DNA of 64,000 bases from JBHJHP01 sp042219825 (GCF_042219825.1 NZ_JBHJHQ010000003.1:620001-684000), one strand, 5' to 3'; positions 40,227 to 50,563 are shown, numbered from the stretch's first letter. Numbers and translations are program-made. The notes: generated by a model from the letters alone, not told the origin.

Positions 40227-42998
40227 ATGTCAGAAAAAAAATTATTCCTTCTTGATGCTTATGCCTTAATATTCAGGGCATACTATGCATTTATCAGGAA
40301 TCCGAGAGTAACAACCAAAGGTCTTAATACTTCCGCAATATTTGGTTTCACGAATACATTGGATGAACTACTCCGAAAAGAAGACCCGGCTTATATCGGC
40401 GTTGTTTTCGATCCTCCCGGACCTAATTTCAGGCATGAAATGTATGAGGAGTATAAAGCTAACCGTGATGCAACACCCGAAGACATTAAGCTGGCTGTTC
40501 CATATATCAAACAGATTCTTGACGCTTATAGAATTCCCGTGATTGAAGTTTCCGGTTTTGAGGCGGATGATGTGATTGGAACTCTTGCGAATAAAGCTGC
40601 TCAAGATGGATTCGATGTATTTATGATGACGCCGGATAAGGATTTTGGCCAATTGGTTCACGACAATATTAAAATGTATAAACCTGCAAAATCAGGGAAT
40701 GATGCTGAAGTTTGGGGTGTGAATGAGGTGAAAGAAAGGTTTGATTTAAGTGATCCTAAGCAGGTAATTGATATCCTGGCATTAATGGGAGATGCTGCGG
40801 ATAATATTCCCGGTTGTCCCGGTATAGGAGAAAAAACAGCCATGAAGCTTATCAGTCAGTTTGGTTCTGTTGATGGCATATATGAAAATCTTGAACAACT
40901 GAAAGGAAAGCAAAAGGAAAACCTGGAAAACTTTAAAGAACAGGTGTACCTGTCACGTGATCTAGCCATAATTAAAACAGATGTCCCCGTTAATTTTGAT
41001 CCTGATGGATTGAAAAAAGAAGATTTTGACCGGCAGAAGTTGGCAGAATTGTTTGAAGAACTGGAGTTTCGGACAATGAAAAACCGTATCATTGGCGATG
41101 TACAGAAGGATCCGGTTCAGGGAACATTGTTTGGATCAGACGATACCGAAGTAAACGTTTCCGTAGACATGCCTGAGACAGGACGTGAAAATATTCTCAC
41201 TCGCAAACATGAATATATCCTTGTGGATGATGCCATGAAACGTGCTTCCTTAAGGGCTGAACTGGCAACAAAGAAGGAGTTTTGTTTTGACACCGAAACA
41301 ACAGGTCTGGATCCACTCGAAGCAGAATTGGTTGGAATGGCATTTTCTTATGCCGACCGACAGGCGTTTTATGTTCCGGTTCCTGCAGATCAAAGCGATG
41401 CAACAAAGCTTGTACAGGAATTTAAAGCCGTTTTTACGGACTCAAAAATTTTGAAAATTGGACAGAATATCAAATATGATATTCTTGTCATGCACAAATA
41501 CGGAATTGAAATAAAGGGACCTGTATTTGATACCATGATTGCGCACTACCTGATTCAGCCTGAATTGAAACATAATCTGGATGAACTGGCAATTCAATAC
41601 CTGAATTACGATACCGTAAAAACCGAAGAACTGATTGGAAAAAAAGGTAAGAACCAACTATCCATGCGTGATGTGAAGGTGGAAGAGGTTAAGGATTATG
41701 CAGGAGAGGATGCTGAAGTAACATATCGTTTGAAACCATTCCTTGAAAAAGGGCTTAAAGATGAAAAGATTACCTCTTTATTTTATGACCTTGAAATGCC
41801 CTTGCTAAAGGTATTGGTTAAAATGGAGGTTGCCGGAGTAAAACTTGATGTGGATGCACTAAAATCCTATTCCCTGCAACTGAATGAAATGATTGAGAAA
41901 CTGGAGAAAGAGATCATTGAAATGGCCGGCATGGAGTTCAATGTTTCATCGCCGAAGCAGGTTGGTGAGGTGCTGTTTGAACACTTGAAAATTGATGATA
42001 AAGCGAAGAAGACAAAGTCAGGGCAATACTCTACTTCGGAAGATGTACTGGTAAAATTACGTAACCGGCATGAAATTGTTGATAAGATACTGGATTACAG
42101 GGGATTAAAAAAACTTTTGAATACCTATGTAGATGCGCTTCCGGAGCTGATCAATTCACGCACGGGTAAAATCCACACCTCTTTTAACCAGGCCATTGCT
42201 GCAACCGGAAGATTAAGTTCCACAAATCCAAACCTGCAGAATATTCCAATACGGGATGAGGCCGGAAGAGAACTGCGGAAGGCTTTCGTGGCATCCGATG
42301 CAGATCATCTTTTCTTCTCAGCGGACTATTCCCAGGTGGAATTACGGCTCATGGCGCATATGAGTGAAGATAAAAACATGCTGGGTGCATTTAATCAGGG
42401 TGAAGATATTCATGCTGCTACAGCGGCAAAAATTTATGGTATTTCGCTGTCTGATGTGGATTCGGATATGCGTAGAAAAGCAAAAACAGCCAACTTTGGA
42501 ATTATTTACGGCATTTCGGCTTTCGGCCTGTCTGAACGTTTAAACATACCTCGCAGCGAAGCCAAACAACTGATTGACGGCTATTTTGAAACCTATCCGC
42601 AAATAAAGGCTTTTATGGACAGCAGCATAAAGGATGCACGCGATAAAGGCTTTGTAACTACCATTTTGGGGCGAAGGAGATATTTACCGGATATCAACTC
42701 CAGGAACGGAATGATCCGAGGGATGGCTGAGCGCAATGCCATTAATGCACCCATTCAGGGTTCGGCGGCAGATATCATTAAGCTGGCTATGGTTAAAATT
42801 CAGGAACGGTTCGATGAAGAAAATCTACAGTCAAAGATGGTACTGCAGGTACATGATGAACTGAATTTCGATGTGCTGAAATCTGAACTGGATACCGTAA
42901 AAAACATTGTAGTACAGGAAATGGAAAATGCATATACGCTGAATGTGCCGTTAACTGTGGACTGTGGTAGTGGTGCAAACTGGTTGGAAGCGCATTAA
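40227..42998 (+). CDS. polA: DNA polymerase I
   Basis: 923 residues from the ATG at 40227; a TTG two codons earlier is in frame. The three domains are complete: 5' nuclease (LDAYALIFRAYYAF, GFEADDVIGTLA), active-looking 3'-5' exonuclease (CFDTETTGLDP with the DxE pair) and polymerase (SADYSQVELRLMAH, RRKAKTANFGIIYGISAFGL, LQVHDELNFD). Used in repair and Okazaki fragment processing. It has its own upstream region after the queD terminator. Confidence 0.97.
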   Translation: MSEKKLFLLDAYALIFRAYYAFIRNPRVTTKGLNTSAIFGFTNTLDELLRKEDPAYIGVVFDPPGPNFRHEMYEEYKANRDATPEDIKLAVPYIKQILDAYRIPVIEVSGFEADDVIGTLANKAAQDGFDVFMMTPDKDFGQLVHDNIKMYKPAKSGNDAEVWGVNEVKERFDLSDPKQVIDILALMGDAADNIPGCPGIGEKTAMKLISQFGSVDGIYENLEQLKGKQKENLENFKEQVYLSRDLAIIKTDVPVNFDPDGLKKEDFDRQKLAELFEELEFRTMKNRIIGDVQKDPVQGTLFGSDDTEVNVSVDMPETGRENILTRKHEYILVDDAMKRASLRAELATKKEFCFDTETTGLDPLEAELVGMAFSYADRQAFYVPVPADQSDATKLVQEFKAVFTDSKILKIGQNIKYDILVMHKYGIEIKGPVFDTMIAHYLIQPELKHNLDELAIQYLNYDTVKTEELIGKKGKNQLSMRDVKVEEVKDYAGEDAEVTYRLKPFLEKGLKDEKITSLFYDLEMPLLKVLVKMEVAGVKLDVDALKSYSLQLNEMIEKLEKEIIEMAGMEFNVSSPKQVGEVLFEHLKIDDKAKKTKSGQYSTSEDVLVKLRNRHEIVDKILDYRGLKKLLNTYVDALPELINSRTGKIHTSFNQAIAATGRLSSTNPNLQNIPIRDEAGRELRKAFVASDADHLFFSADYSQVELRLMAHMSEDKNMLGAFNQGEDIHAATAAKIYGISLSDVDSDMRRKAKTANFGIIYGISAFGLSERLNIPRSEAKQLIDGYFETYPQIKAFMDSSIKDARDKGFVTTILGRRRYLPDINSRNGMIRGMAERNAINAPIQGSAADIIKLAMVKIQERFDEENLQSKMVLQVHDELNFDVLKSELDTVKNIVVQEMENAYTLNVPLTVDCGSGANWLEAH

Positions 42999-43105
42999 AT
43001 AACGATTTCAAATGAAAAATGAATAATTGTTTGTAAGTTTTGATGTTACGTCTTATATATTTGTAAAATGCTTAAAAGTGGTAACACGATTAATTAATGT
43101 TCTGA

Positions 43106-43918
43106 ATGGCAAAAAAAACTACTGAAGGAAAAGAGATGTCGTTCCTCGATCATTTGGAGGAATTACGCTGGCATATCATCCGAAGTCTTGGGGCTCTGGT
43201 GGTTTTTGCTATCCTTGCTTTTTTATTTAAAAATATCATTTTTGATAAAATCATTCTGGCTCCCAAAATGCCTGAGTTCTGGACCAACAGGATGATGGCC
43301 AGGGCAGCAGAATTTCTGCATATGCCGGCACTGAAAATAAATCAGGATCCGTTTCAGATCATTAATATCAGCATGGCCGGTCAGTTTACCACGCACATTA
43401 AGGTTTCTCTTTCGGTTGGCCTCATTCTGGGTTTTCCTTACCTGATTTACGAATTGTGGAAGTTTATCAGTCCTGCTTTATATGAAAATGAGCGGAAAAA
43501 CTCACGGGGAGGATTGTTTTACACCTCATTGTTGTTTTTCATGGGAGTGTTGTTTGGCTATTTTCTTATTGTGCCACTTTCTGTACATTTTTTAGGAGGA
43601 TATCATGTCAGTGACCAGGTGCAGAATCAGATAAATCTGCAGTCGTATATAGGTACCGTTACATCTGTGGTTTTGGCGGCTGGATTAATCTTTGAACTTC
43701 CTGTGTTAATCTATTTTCTGAGCAAAATAGGAATTGTCACACCTCAGTGGTTAAAAAAATACCGTCGTCATGCCATTGTTGTCACATTACTTGTTGCGGC
43801 TATCATTACACCACCGGATATATTCAGCCAGGTCCTCGTTTGCTTACCACTTATTGTATTGTATGAAGCTGGAATAGTTATTTCCAGAAGAGTAAATAAA
43901 AAGCGGGAAGCGATTTGA
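43106..43918 (+). CDS. tatC: Twin-arginine translocase subunit TatC
   Basis: 270 residues with six membrane segments. N-terminal signature SFLDHLEELRWHIIRS and FISPALYENERKNSRG in the conserved periplasmic/cytoplasmic loops. It is the receptor for twin-arginine signal peptides. tatA/B genes are not adjacent. Compared with E. coli there is an insertion of about 30 residues after the first helix, around PKMPEFWTNRMMARAAEFLH. Confidence 0.94.
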   Translation: MAKKTTEGKEMSFLDHLEELRWHIIRSLGALVVFAILAFLFKNIIFDKIILAPKMPEFWTNRMMARAAEFLHMPALKINQDPFQIINISMAGQFTTHIKVSLSVGLILGFPYLIYELWKFISPALYENERKNSRGGLFYTSLLFFMGVLFGYFLIVPLSVHFLGGYHVSDQVQNQINLQSYIGTVTSVVLAAGLIFELPVLIYFLSKIGIVTPQWLKKYRRHAIVVTLLVAAIITPPDIFSQVLVCLPLIVLYEAGIVISRRVNKKREAI

Positions 43919-44048
43919 TGTTTGCTTTTCGAGCCGGATGGTTTCGTAAAAAGGTACTAAAAAGCTTCCGGTTTTAATGGTGATCATGGGTTGAAATGTA
44001 AAGCTGATTCAGAAAATATTGTTACTTTTAAATACCAATTTACGCACT

Positions 44049-45188
44049 ATGATTAAAGCGCTCGGTTTATGGAGTCCGGTCATTGTTCCCCTAATCATTT
44101 CCGGAATTTTGCTTTTCAGTTCTGAAAGGCACAATAAACCAAAGCTTTATCTGGTATCTTACATGTGGTTGATAACCTTTATTTTTCTGGCCAACCTGTT
44201 TTATTTTGAGCACAATTATAAGGTTTACAGTTGGTTTCACAGCCTTCATATAGCAACCGTTCTGGCCATATATCCAGGTGCTTATAGTTACATAAAATTG
44301 CTGGTTGATCCCAACTATCCCCTTCGAAAATTGATCAGGCATTTTTTACCATCCCTCTTTTTTCTTTTGGCTTCAGGATTGATATTTTATCCTGTATTAA
44401 ATATGCAGGAAAGAGAACTGTTTTTAACGCAGTACAGGTTCCATCCCGATTTTGAAAATCAGGCATTGCGCATTTTGTATTATGTTAGAATATCCAATAT
44501 CTTGTTCCTTTTTATACAGGTTTTGTATTATCCTGTCATCACTTTTTTTACACTTAAAAACCACAGAAAGAGATTAACAAACCTTTTTTCCAATCCTGAA
44601 AAATTTCAATTGAATTGGTTAGGGATTTTCAATGGCTTACTTGCGCTTTCGGCATTGATAAGCGTTTTTATCTATACCGTTAATCCTGTAAAATTATTTG
44701 GTGATGACCGCTATCTGGCCTACCCTTTACTAACCGTTGCCATAATGCTGTGGTATCTTGGTATTATGGGTAATAATCAGGCACAGATACCTGTTCCTGT
44801 TGATGATGATTCATCGCTCAATCCGAATTCTGAAGGCCTGCAGCAGGATGGCAATTCCTTAAAATCAAGGCTCATAGCATATTTTGAAGAGCAGGATCCA
44901 TATCTGAATCCGGAACTGAAGATATGGGATGTGGCCAGGGAACTTGGGACTAACCGAACCTATATTTCTCAAACCATAAACCAGGAGTTTGATCAGAATT
45001 TTTCTTCATTCGTTAATACATACAGAATAAAACAAGCCCGAAACCTAATTGACAGCAAACCGGAACTTTCACTTTCTGATGTGGCATTTCAAACAGGTTT
45101 TGGCTCAGTGCTGACCTTGTCGAGAACCTTTGCTGAAATTTATCAGGTAAAACTTTCGGACTATAAAAAAGAATTGGCAAACGTATAA
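44049..45188 (+). CDS. Membrane-anchored AraC-family regulator
   Basis: 379 residues from the ATG at 44049; a TTG ten codons upstream is in frame. The N-terminal ~250 residues hold about seven hydrophobic segments (for example VIVPLIISGILLF, LITFIFLANLFYF, ALSALISVFIYTV). The C-terminus is an AraC helix-turn-helix (IWDVARELGTNRTYISQTIN, LSLSDVAFQTGFGS). It probably senses a membrane or extracytoplasmic signal and acts from the membrane. It stands before the beta-helix and repeat-protein pair, which it might control. Confidence 0.85.
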   Translation: MIKALGLWSPVIVPLIISGILLFSSERHNKPKLYLVSYMWLITFIFLANLFYFEHNYKVYSWFHSLHIATVLAIYPGAYSYIKLLVDPNYPLRKLIRHFLPSLFFLLASGLIFYPVLNMQERELFLTQYRFHPDFENQALRILYYVRISNILFLFIQVLYYPVITFFTLKNHRKRLTNLFSNPEKFQLNWLGIFNGLLALSALISVFIYTVNPVKLFGDDRYLAYPLLTVAIMLWYLGIMGNNQAQIPVPVDDDSSLNPNSEGLQQDGNSLKSRLIAYFEEQDPYLNPELKIWDVARELGTNRTYISQTINQEFDQNFSSFVNTYRIKQARNLIDSKPELSLSDVAFQTGFGSVLTLSRTFAEIYQVKLSDYKKELANV

Positions 45189-45279
45189 TTTATACGTTTT
45201 GAAGCTATCTTTTTATCTTTTGAAACACCAATAATATGGCGGTCCGGTAACTTTGATTGCAAAGTTTAATCCCACTGTC

Positions 45280-46329
45280 ATGAATAAAAAAATGTTATTA
45301 TTAGTCTTACTGTGTTCAGTAAGTTTTTTCGCATTACAGGCACAATATAATTTTGTTGTGCAGAACGGATCCGCATCAGTCTATAATACGCTTCAGGAAG
45401 CTTACGATAATACCAGTGCCGGCGATACCATTTATCTGCCCGGTGGTTCTTTTAATTTTCCTTCTGTAGATAAGCCACTGGTATGGATTGGTGTTGGTTA
45501 CCACCCGGATTCTACGGCTGCTACCTATTTTACAAGAATTAATAATCCGGTAAATTTTTCCGGTAATTGTGATAATACGTACTTAACCGGAATGCATTTT
45601 ATGAGTAATGTTACATTTGGTACCAGTGGTCAGGATGTAACTGATGTTACCATATTCCGATGCAGAATATCCGGATCACTTACATTGAAATACAATAACA
45701 CTGTTGAAGTATTGTTAAACGACAAAGTGAGTGAGTGTATCATCGATGGCAGCATTGACGCAGGAATGGGAAGTAATGTAATTATAGAAAAGACAATTCT
45801 GAAGGGAACACTTGGTCATTTCCGAAACAGTTACATGAATCACAATATTTTCACATATGGAGCCAGAAATTCCGGAAGTGGATATTCATTTTTGCTAAGT
45901 TATTGTGAAAATTGTCAGGTTAAAAACTCTGTGATAAATTACTATTCCTACGTTAACTGGCGGGCAGATGTATATGGAAGTATCAATAACAATTTTCTTA
46001 ACAATATTTTTGCTGGAAACATTACTTTCCCGGATGGAACCAATACCGGTTCATACAATATAACCGGGGTTGATCTTTCTACTGTATTTGAAAATATAGA
46101 TGGAAACTTTCAGGATTTTTCGTACCTGCACAATTTTCATTTAAAGGCGGGAAGTCCTGCAGCAGCAGCCGGAATGAATGGTGCAGATATTGGTATTTAT
46201 GGCCATACTGTTCCTTTTAAAGATGGAGGTCTTCCGGTTACACCTCATATCCGCAGTGTTGAAGTTAACGATGAAACCACTAATGGTTTACTACCGGTTT
46301 CTGTTTCTGTCGGGGCACAGGAGAATTAA
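45280..46329 (+). CDS. Secreted right-handed beta-helix protein of unknown function
   Basis: 349 residues from the ATG at 45280 with a signal peptide (cleavage near LQAQ, residue 22). The pattern of short strands with Asn/Gly turns (YNTLQEAYDNTSAGDTIYLP, then NVTFGTSGQDVTDVTIF) is that of a parallel beta-helix. It ends in a short PHIRSVEV ... LLPVSVSVGAQEN tail, not a T9SS domain. It lies 11 bases before the repeat protein and shares its unit. No catalytic residues can be assigned. I recall beta-helix genes with this type of tail standing before WFD/GLHT-repeat genes in other Bacteroidota. Confidence 0.75.
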   Translation: MNKKMLLLVLLCSVSFFALQAQYNFVVQNGSASVYNTLQEAYDNTSAGDTIYLPGGSFNFPSVDKPLVWIGVGYHPDSTAATYFTRINNPVNFSGNCDNTYLTGMHFMSNVTFGTSGQDVTDVTIFRCRISGSLTLKYNNTVEVLLNDKVSECIIDGSIDAGMGSNVIIEKTILKGTLGHFRNSYMNHNIFTYGARNSGSGYSFLLSYCENCQVKNSVINYYSYVNWRADVYGSINNNFLNNIFAGNITFPDGTNTGSYNITGVDLSTVFENIDGNFQDFSYLHNFHLKAGSPAAAAGMNGADIGIYGHTVPFKDGGLPVTPHIRSVEVNDETTNGLLPVSVSVGAQEN

Positions 46330-46340
46330 TGTTGTACTTC

Positions 46341-48251
46341 ATGAAAAATTTTCTGATAGCAATATTATGGAGCATTACCGGCATTCTTGCTGCACAGGTT
46401 AATTTAGTAAAAGGAGAATACTGGTTCGACAGTAACAGGACCAATGTATATCCGGTAACATTTTCTTCTGTAGCCGATATTAGCATTAATGCTGATATTG
46501 ATGTAAGCAGCCTTTACGATGGATTGCATACTATTTCTATACGCATTGTGGATGAAAAAGGAATCTGGAGCAGTCCGACATCAAGGTTCTTTATCAAACA
46601 CAGTTCAAATAATAGTGTTGAAACCAGTGAAATAAGCGGGTATGAGTATTGGTTCGATGGGGATTATGCAAACCGAAAAAATGAAGACATTACAGGGACA
46701 ATAGAATTTTCGTTGGATGAAAATATTGATGTTTCTGCTTTATACGACGGTCTACATACTGTTCATTTTAGGTTTTTGGACAGAAACCATAGCTGGAGTT
46801 CGGTTGCCAGCCGGTTTTTTATTAAGCAAAAAAGCTCTTCGGGTTTAACCCCGGTTAAGATTGATGCAATGGAATATTGGTTCGACAGTTCTGAGGATCA
46901 ACAAACATATGTGGATATTGAAAATACAGCATCTTTTCAGTTTGAAGAAAATATTGACGTGAAGGATTTGTATAATGGCCTGCATATCATACACATCAGG
47001 GCAAAGGATACCCAGGGAATGTGGAGTTCTGCGGTGAGCCGCTTCTTTATAAAACGGGACAGTTTGTTGAATACTGCGGATAATAAGATAAGCGAACTGG
47101 AATACTGGTTTGATAATCAGGTAGACGCGAAGTATGTTGTTCCTTTGGGTCAAAGCAATCTTAGGTTTATGGATAAGATTGATGTATCAGACTTCTTTAT
47201 AGGATTACATACTGTTCACTTCAGGTTTAAAGATGCAGGCGGAGTTTACAGTTCCGTTGTAAGCAGGTTTTTCGTAACGCAATCCGTCAGTTCAGTTTCC
47301 GAAAATGGTATTGTGGCTTACCGATACTGGCTTACCGATACGGCTGTTCATACCGGCGAAATTGAAAATGTGGAAGCTGATTTGATGTTCATAGACTCTC
47401 TTGACCTGAGGCATTATGCCAAAGGAGAATATATAATACATATGCAGTTCAGGGATTCAAGGGGTTATTGGAGCACCACGGTTACTGATACGGTTACAAA
47501 ACTCAGTTATCCGTTTGCCGAACTTCAGTTTGAAAATACGGATATGTGCATGGGTGATTCGCTTACTGTTCGTGTTTTGGCTGTCGATGCTGATTCTTTG
47601 CTTCTCAATTTTGGTGACGGAGAAACTGATACAGGAATAGTGGTTAAGCATCTTTATCTGAATGACGGGGTTTATACTGTTTCTGTTCAGGTGAAAGATA
47701 CAACAGAAAAAATTACTATGAATTATACCGCTGATCAGACTGTTATGGTGCATTCTTTACCGGTGATCAATTTAGCGGATTCATTGAATCTGGTGGATGA
47801 TGAAACAGAGGTTCTGGATGCGGGAACAGGATTTGTAAGCTATCTCTGGAACAATGTTTCCGGTGATCAGTCTTACCTTGTTTCGGGTGAAACATTCGGA
47901 GTTGGCGATCATTCTTTAGTGCTAAAGGTTGAGGATTTGAACGGATGTGTGAACTCCGATACGATTTTTATTTCAGTTTCCTCTACAGTCGGTACAGATG
48001 ATTTATCGTCTGTGAAATTGAGGGTTTATCCAAATCCTGCGGTGGATTTTATTACGGTTAACTGGGATAATTCAAACCTTAAAAATGCAATTATATATCT
48101 TGTTGATATGACCGGGAAAGTTGTTTCCGGTTCAAAAGAAATAAGTCCGGGTAATCGGATTGCTGTTGACCACCTATCCTCAGGTCATTACCTGATGGTT
48201 CTTTACATTAATCAACGCATCATTTCAGTGCCAATAGTAATCCGGGACTGA
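46341..48251 (+). CDS. Five-repeat secreted protein with PKD-like and T9SS sorting domains
   Basis: 636 residues from the ATG at 46341, signal peptide to about residue 19. Five tandem units of about 76 residues start near 26, 102, 178, 254 and 328. Each runs EYWFD ... I-DVS-LY-GLHT-HFR--D---WSS--SRFFIK; the fifth is the most diverged. A PKD-like domain (about 397-455, NFGDGETDTG) and another beta domain follow. The T9SS type A sorting domain occupies the last ~75 residues (LRVYPNPAVDFITVNW). Probably a cell-surface or released adhesive or structural protein; no enzyme motif is visible. Confidence 0.82.
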   Translation: MKNFLIAILWSITGILAAQVNLVKGEYWFDSNRTNVYPVTFSSVADISINADIDVSSLYDGLHTISIRIVDEKGIWSSPTSRFFIKHSSNNSVETSEISGYEYWFDGDYANRKNEDITGTIEFSLDENIDVSALYDGLHTVHFRFLDRNHSWSSVASRFFIKQKSSSGLTPVKIDAMEYWFDSSEDQQTYVDIENTASFQFEENIDVKDLYNGLHIIHIRAKDTQGMWSSAVSRFFIKRDSLLNTADNKISELEYWFDNQVDAKYVVPLGQSNLRFMDKIDVSDFFIGLHTVHFRFKDAGGVYSSVVSRFFVTQSVSSVSENGIVAYRYWLTDTAVHTGEIENVEADLMFIDSLDLRHYAKGEYIIHMQFRDSRGYWSTTVTDTVTKLSYPFAELQFENTDMCMGDSLTVRVLAVDADSLLLNFGDGETDTGIVVKHLYLNDGVYTVSVQVKDTTEKITMNYTADQTVMVHSLPVINLADSLNLVDDETEVLDAGTGFVSYLWNNVSGDQSYLVSGETFGVGDHSLVLKVEDLNGCVNSDTIFISVSSTVGTDDLSSVKLRVYPNPAVDFITVNWDNSNLKNAIIYLVDMTGKVVSGSKEISPGNRIAVDHLSSGHYLMVLYINQRIISVPIVIRD

Positions 48252-48278
48252 GGCAAACCCGGGTTTATTCATGACAGT

Positions 48279-48308
48279 AAAGGCATCCCGAGCGAGGGAT
48301 GCCTTTTT
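48279..48308 (+). terminator. Terminator after the repeat-protein gene
   Basis: A perfect 11-bp stem (AAAGGCATCCC/GGGATGCCTTT) with a 6-base loop and a T-run, 27 bases past the stop. Confidence 0.93.
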
Positions 48309-48366
48309 CATGATCTCTACGCTGTAAGTCGTGTTCTCTCTGTAATGGATTGTTCCCATCTTTTTC

Positions 48367-48374
48367 TACATTTG
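48367..48374 (+). promoter_or_regulatory. Candidate -7 element for the glycosyltransferase operon
   Basis: TACATTTG matches TAnnTTTG and lies 18 bases before the TTG start at 48392. A -33 TTG is not at ideal spacing. If real, it excludes the longer frame starting at 48350. Confidence 0.4.
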
Positions 48375-48391
48375 TAAAAATCAATTTCAAA

Positions 48392-49543
48392 TTGGAGAAA
48401 AAAGGGAAGAAAATAGTTATTCTGGGTACTGCTCATCCTTTCAGGGGAGGACTTGCCGCCTATAACGAAAGATTAGCCAAAGAGTTTATCAGAGAAGGGA
48501 ATGAGGTTATTGTATACACTTTTAAACTTCAGTATCCCGGGTTTTTGTTTCCCGGAAAAACGCAATATGCTGACTGGGAAGCACCCGAAGATCTTGATAT
48601 TCGGATTAAGGTTAATTCTATAAATCCGTTTAACTGGCTTAAAATAGGAAGGGAAATTAAACGACAGAAACCGGATATTTTTTTAGTTAAATACTGGTTG
48701 CCTTTTATGGCTCCCTGTTTTGGCACCATAGCCAGAATCGTAAAGAAAAATAAGACCACAAAAGTTATTTCCATTCTCGATAATATTATTCCACATGAAA
48801 AGAGGCCGGGAGACACATTGTTCAGCAAATACTTTGTAAAGCCTGTTGATGGTTTTGTGGCCATGTCCGATTCGGTAATGAATGATCTGGGGCAATTTGA
48901 TACAGTTAAACCACGTGCATTCTGTCCTCATCCACTATTCGATAATTTCGGGAATTTGATTGAAAAAAAAGAAGCCATCAGGCAAATAGGTCTTGATCCG
49001 ACGTATAACTACCTTTTATTTTTTGGGTTTATCCGGGCGTATAAAGGTCTGGATCTGATAATTGAAGCCATGTCATATGAACGGGTCAGGAAAATGCCAG
49101 TTAAGCTTATTGTAGCCGGAGAATTTTACGAAGACGGTGATAAATACAAACAACAGATTGCTGATCTGAAACTGTCTGACCAAATTGTGTTGAAAACGGA
49201 TTTTATTCCCGATTCAGAAGTAGGACAATATTTCTGTTCTGCTGACATGGTGGTTCAGCCGTATAAAAGTGCCACGCAAAGTGGTGTGACGCAAATTGGA
49301 TATCACTTTGAAAAACCGATGCTGGTGACAGATGTTGGAGGATTAAAGGAAATTATCCCGGATAAAAAAGTAGGTTACGTTACACAACCCGATGGCAAAG
49401 CTATTGCGGAAGCACTTGTGGATTTCTATGAAAACAAACGGGAAGAAATGTTTGTGATCAACGCGAAAAAGGAAAAGCAAAAATATTTGTGGAGCCGAAT
49501 GACGAGAACGATATATGAACTTTGTGAAAAAGTAGAACTATGA
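48392..49543 (+). CDS. Glycosyltransferase, GT4-like
   Basis: 383 residues with the TTG at 48392 as preferred start, giving MEKKGKKIVILGTAHPFRGG; the frame extends upstream to 48350 but crosses the likely promoter. GT-B fold: N-terminal donor/acceptor domain with the Gly-rich HPFRGGLAAYNERLA loop, and a C-terminal GT4 domain (FFGFIRAYKGLDLIIEAM, QPYKSATQSGVTQIGYHFEKP). It probably adds a sugar to a cell-surface glycan. It overlaps the sugar kinase gene by four bases, so sugar activation and transfer are coupled. Confidence 0.85.
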   Translation: MEKKGKKIVILGTAHPFRGGLAAYNERLAKEFIREGNEVIVYTFKLQYPGFLFPGKTQYADWEAPEDLDIRIKVNSINPFNWLKIGREIKRQKPDIFLVKYWLPFMAPCFGTIARIVKKNKTTKVISILDNIIPHEKRPGDTLFSKYFVKPVDGFVAMSDSVMNDLGQFDTVKPRAFCPHPLFDNFGNLIEKKEAIRQIGLDPTYNYLLFFGFIRAYKGLDLIIEAMSYERVRKMPVKLIVAGEFYEDGDKYKQQIADLKLSDQIVLKTDFIPDSEVGQYFCSADMVVQPYKSATQSGVTQIGYHFEKPMLVTDVGGLKEIIPDKKVGYVTQPDGKAIAEALVDFYENKREEMFVINAKKEKQKYLWSRMTRTIYELCEKVEL

Positions 49544-50562
49544 TTATACGAAGCAAAGCCCCTTTAAGAATTGGTCTTGCGGGAGGAGGAACCGATGTAT
49601 CACCTTATTCCGAGTTGTACGGCGGTGCTATTCTGAATGGAACCATTTCGATGTACGCCTATGCCACTATTGAACCGAGAAGCGATGGCAAGATCGTATT
49701 TGATGCCATTGACAGAGGTGTAAGGCTCGGGTTTAATGCAGAAAAGGCATTAAAACTAAACGGGGAACTGGATCTTTTAAAAGGAATCTACAACCGGATT
49801 GTAAAAGATTTTACAAACGAATCACTTTCCTTCACTTTGTCAACATTTGTGGATGCTCCTCCGGGATCGGGTTTAGGAACTTCCTCCACATTGGTCACTG
49901 CAATAGTCGGCGCATTTTCTGAATGGCTCGCGTTACCTCTTGGAGAATATGATGTGGCAAAGTTAGCATATGATATTGAACGTGTGGACCTGTTGATGGC
50001 GGGAGGCAAACAGGATCAGTATGCAGCCACATTTGGCGGCATAAACTTTATGGAATTCGGTTCTGACGGAAAAGTGATAGTGAACCCATTAAGAATCAAA
50101 ACAAAAATCTTGAATGAACTGGCGTATAACATTGTGTTATATTATACCGAAACCAGCCGTTTGTCGTCTAAAATAATTGAAGCACAGCAACAAAACGTAA
50201 ACAGCAATAATGTGCGTTCCATCGAAGCGATGCATGCACTAAAGCACGTTGCTATTGAAATGAAGGAAACCTTATTGAAGGGAAGCCTTGACAAGATAGG
50301 GATGCTATTAGACAAAAGCTGGCAGTTTAAAAAGCAAATGGCATTGGGTATTTCAAATCCACTCATAGATGATATCTATGCAACGGCCATGAAAGCCGGT
50401 GCAACCGGAGGTAAAATATCCGGTGCAGGAGGTGGAGGTTTTATGTTTTTTTACTGTCCCGGTAATACCCGGCATGCTGTAATTGAAGCATTGGGCAAGT
50501 TTGGCGGACAGGCAAAAAGGTATCAGTTTACTAAAAACGGAATGGTGTCCTGGACGATTTGA
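49540..50562 (+). CDS. hddA: GHMP sugar kinase, heptose-7-phosphate kinase (HddA) type
   Basis: 340 residues. All three GHMP motifs are visible: SKAPLRIGLAGGGTDVSPYS, ATP loop PPGSGLGTSSTLV and GGKISGAGGGGFMFF. Within the superfamily it resembles D-glycero-alpha-D-manno-heptose-7-phosphate kinases. Together with the adjacent HddC-like nucleotidyltransferase this suggests synthesis of a GDP- or ADP-heptose. The sugar is inferred, not proved. A heptose isomerase and phosphatase are absent from the window. Confidence 0.75.
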   Translation: MIIRSKAPLRIGLAGGGTDVSPYSELYGGAILNGTISMYAYATIEPRSDGKIVFDAIDRGVRLGFNAEKALKLNGELDLLKGIYNRIVKDFTNESLSFTLSTFVDAPPGSGLGTSSTLVTAIVGAFSEWLALPLGEYDVAKLAYDIERVDLLMAGGKQDQYAATFGGINFMEFGSDGKVIVNPLRIKTKILNELAYNIVLYYTETSRLSSKIIEAQQQNVNSNNVRSIEAMHALKHVAIEMKETLLKGSLDKIGMLLDKSWQFKKQMALGISNPLIDDIYATAMKAGATGGKISGAGGGGFMFFYCPGNTRHAVIEALGKFGGQAKRYQFTKNGMVSWTI

Positions 50563-50563
50563 T

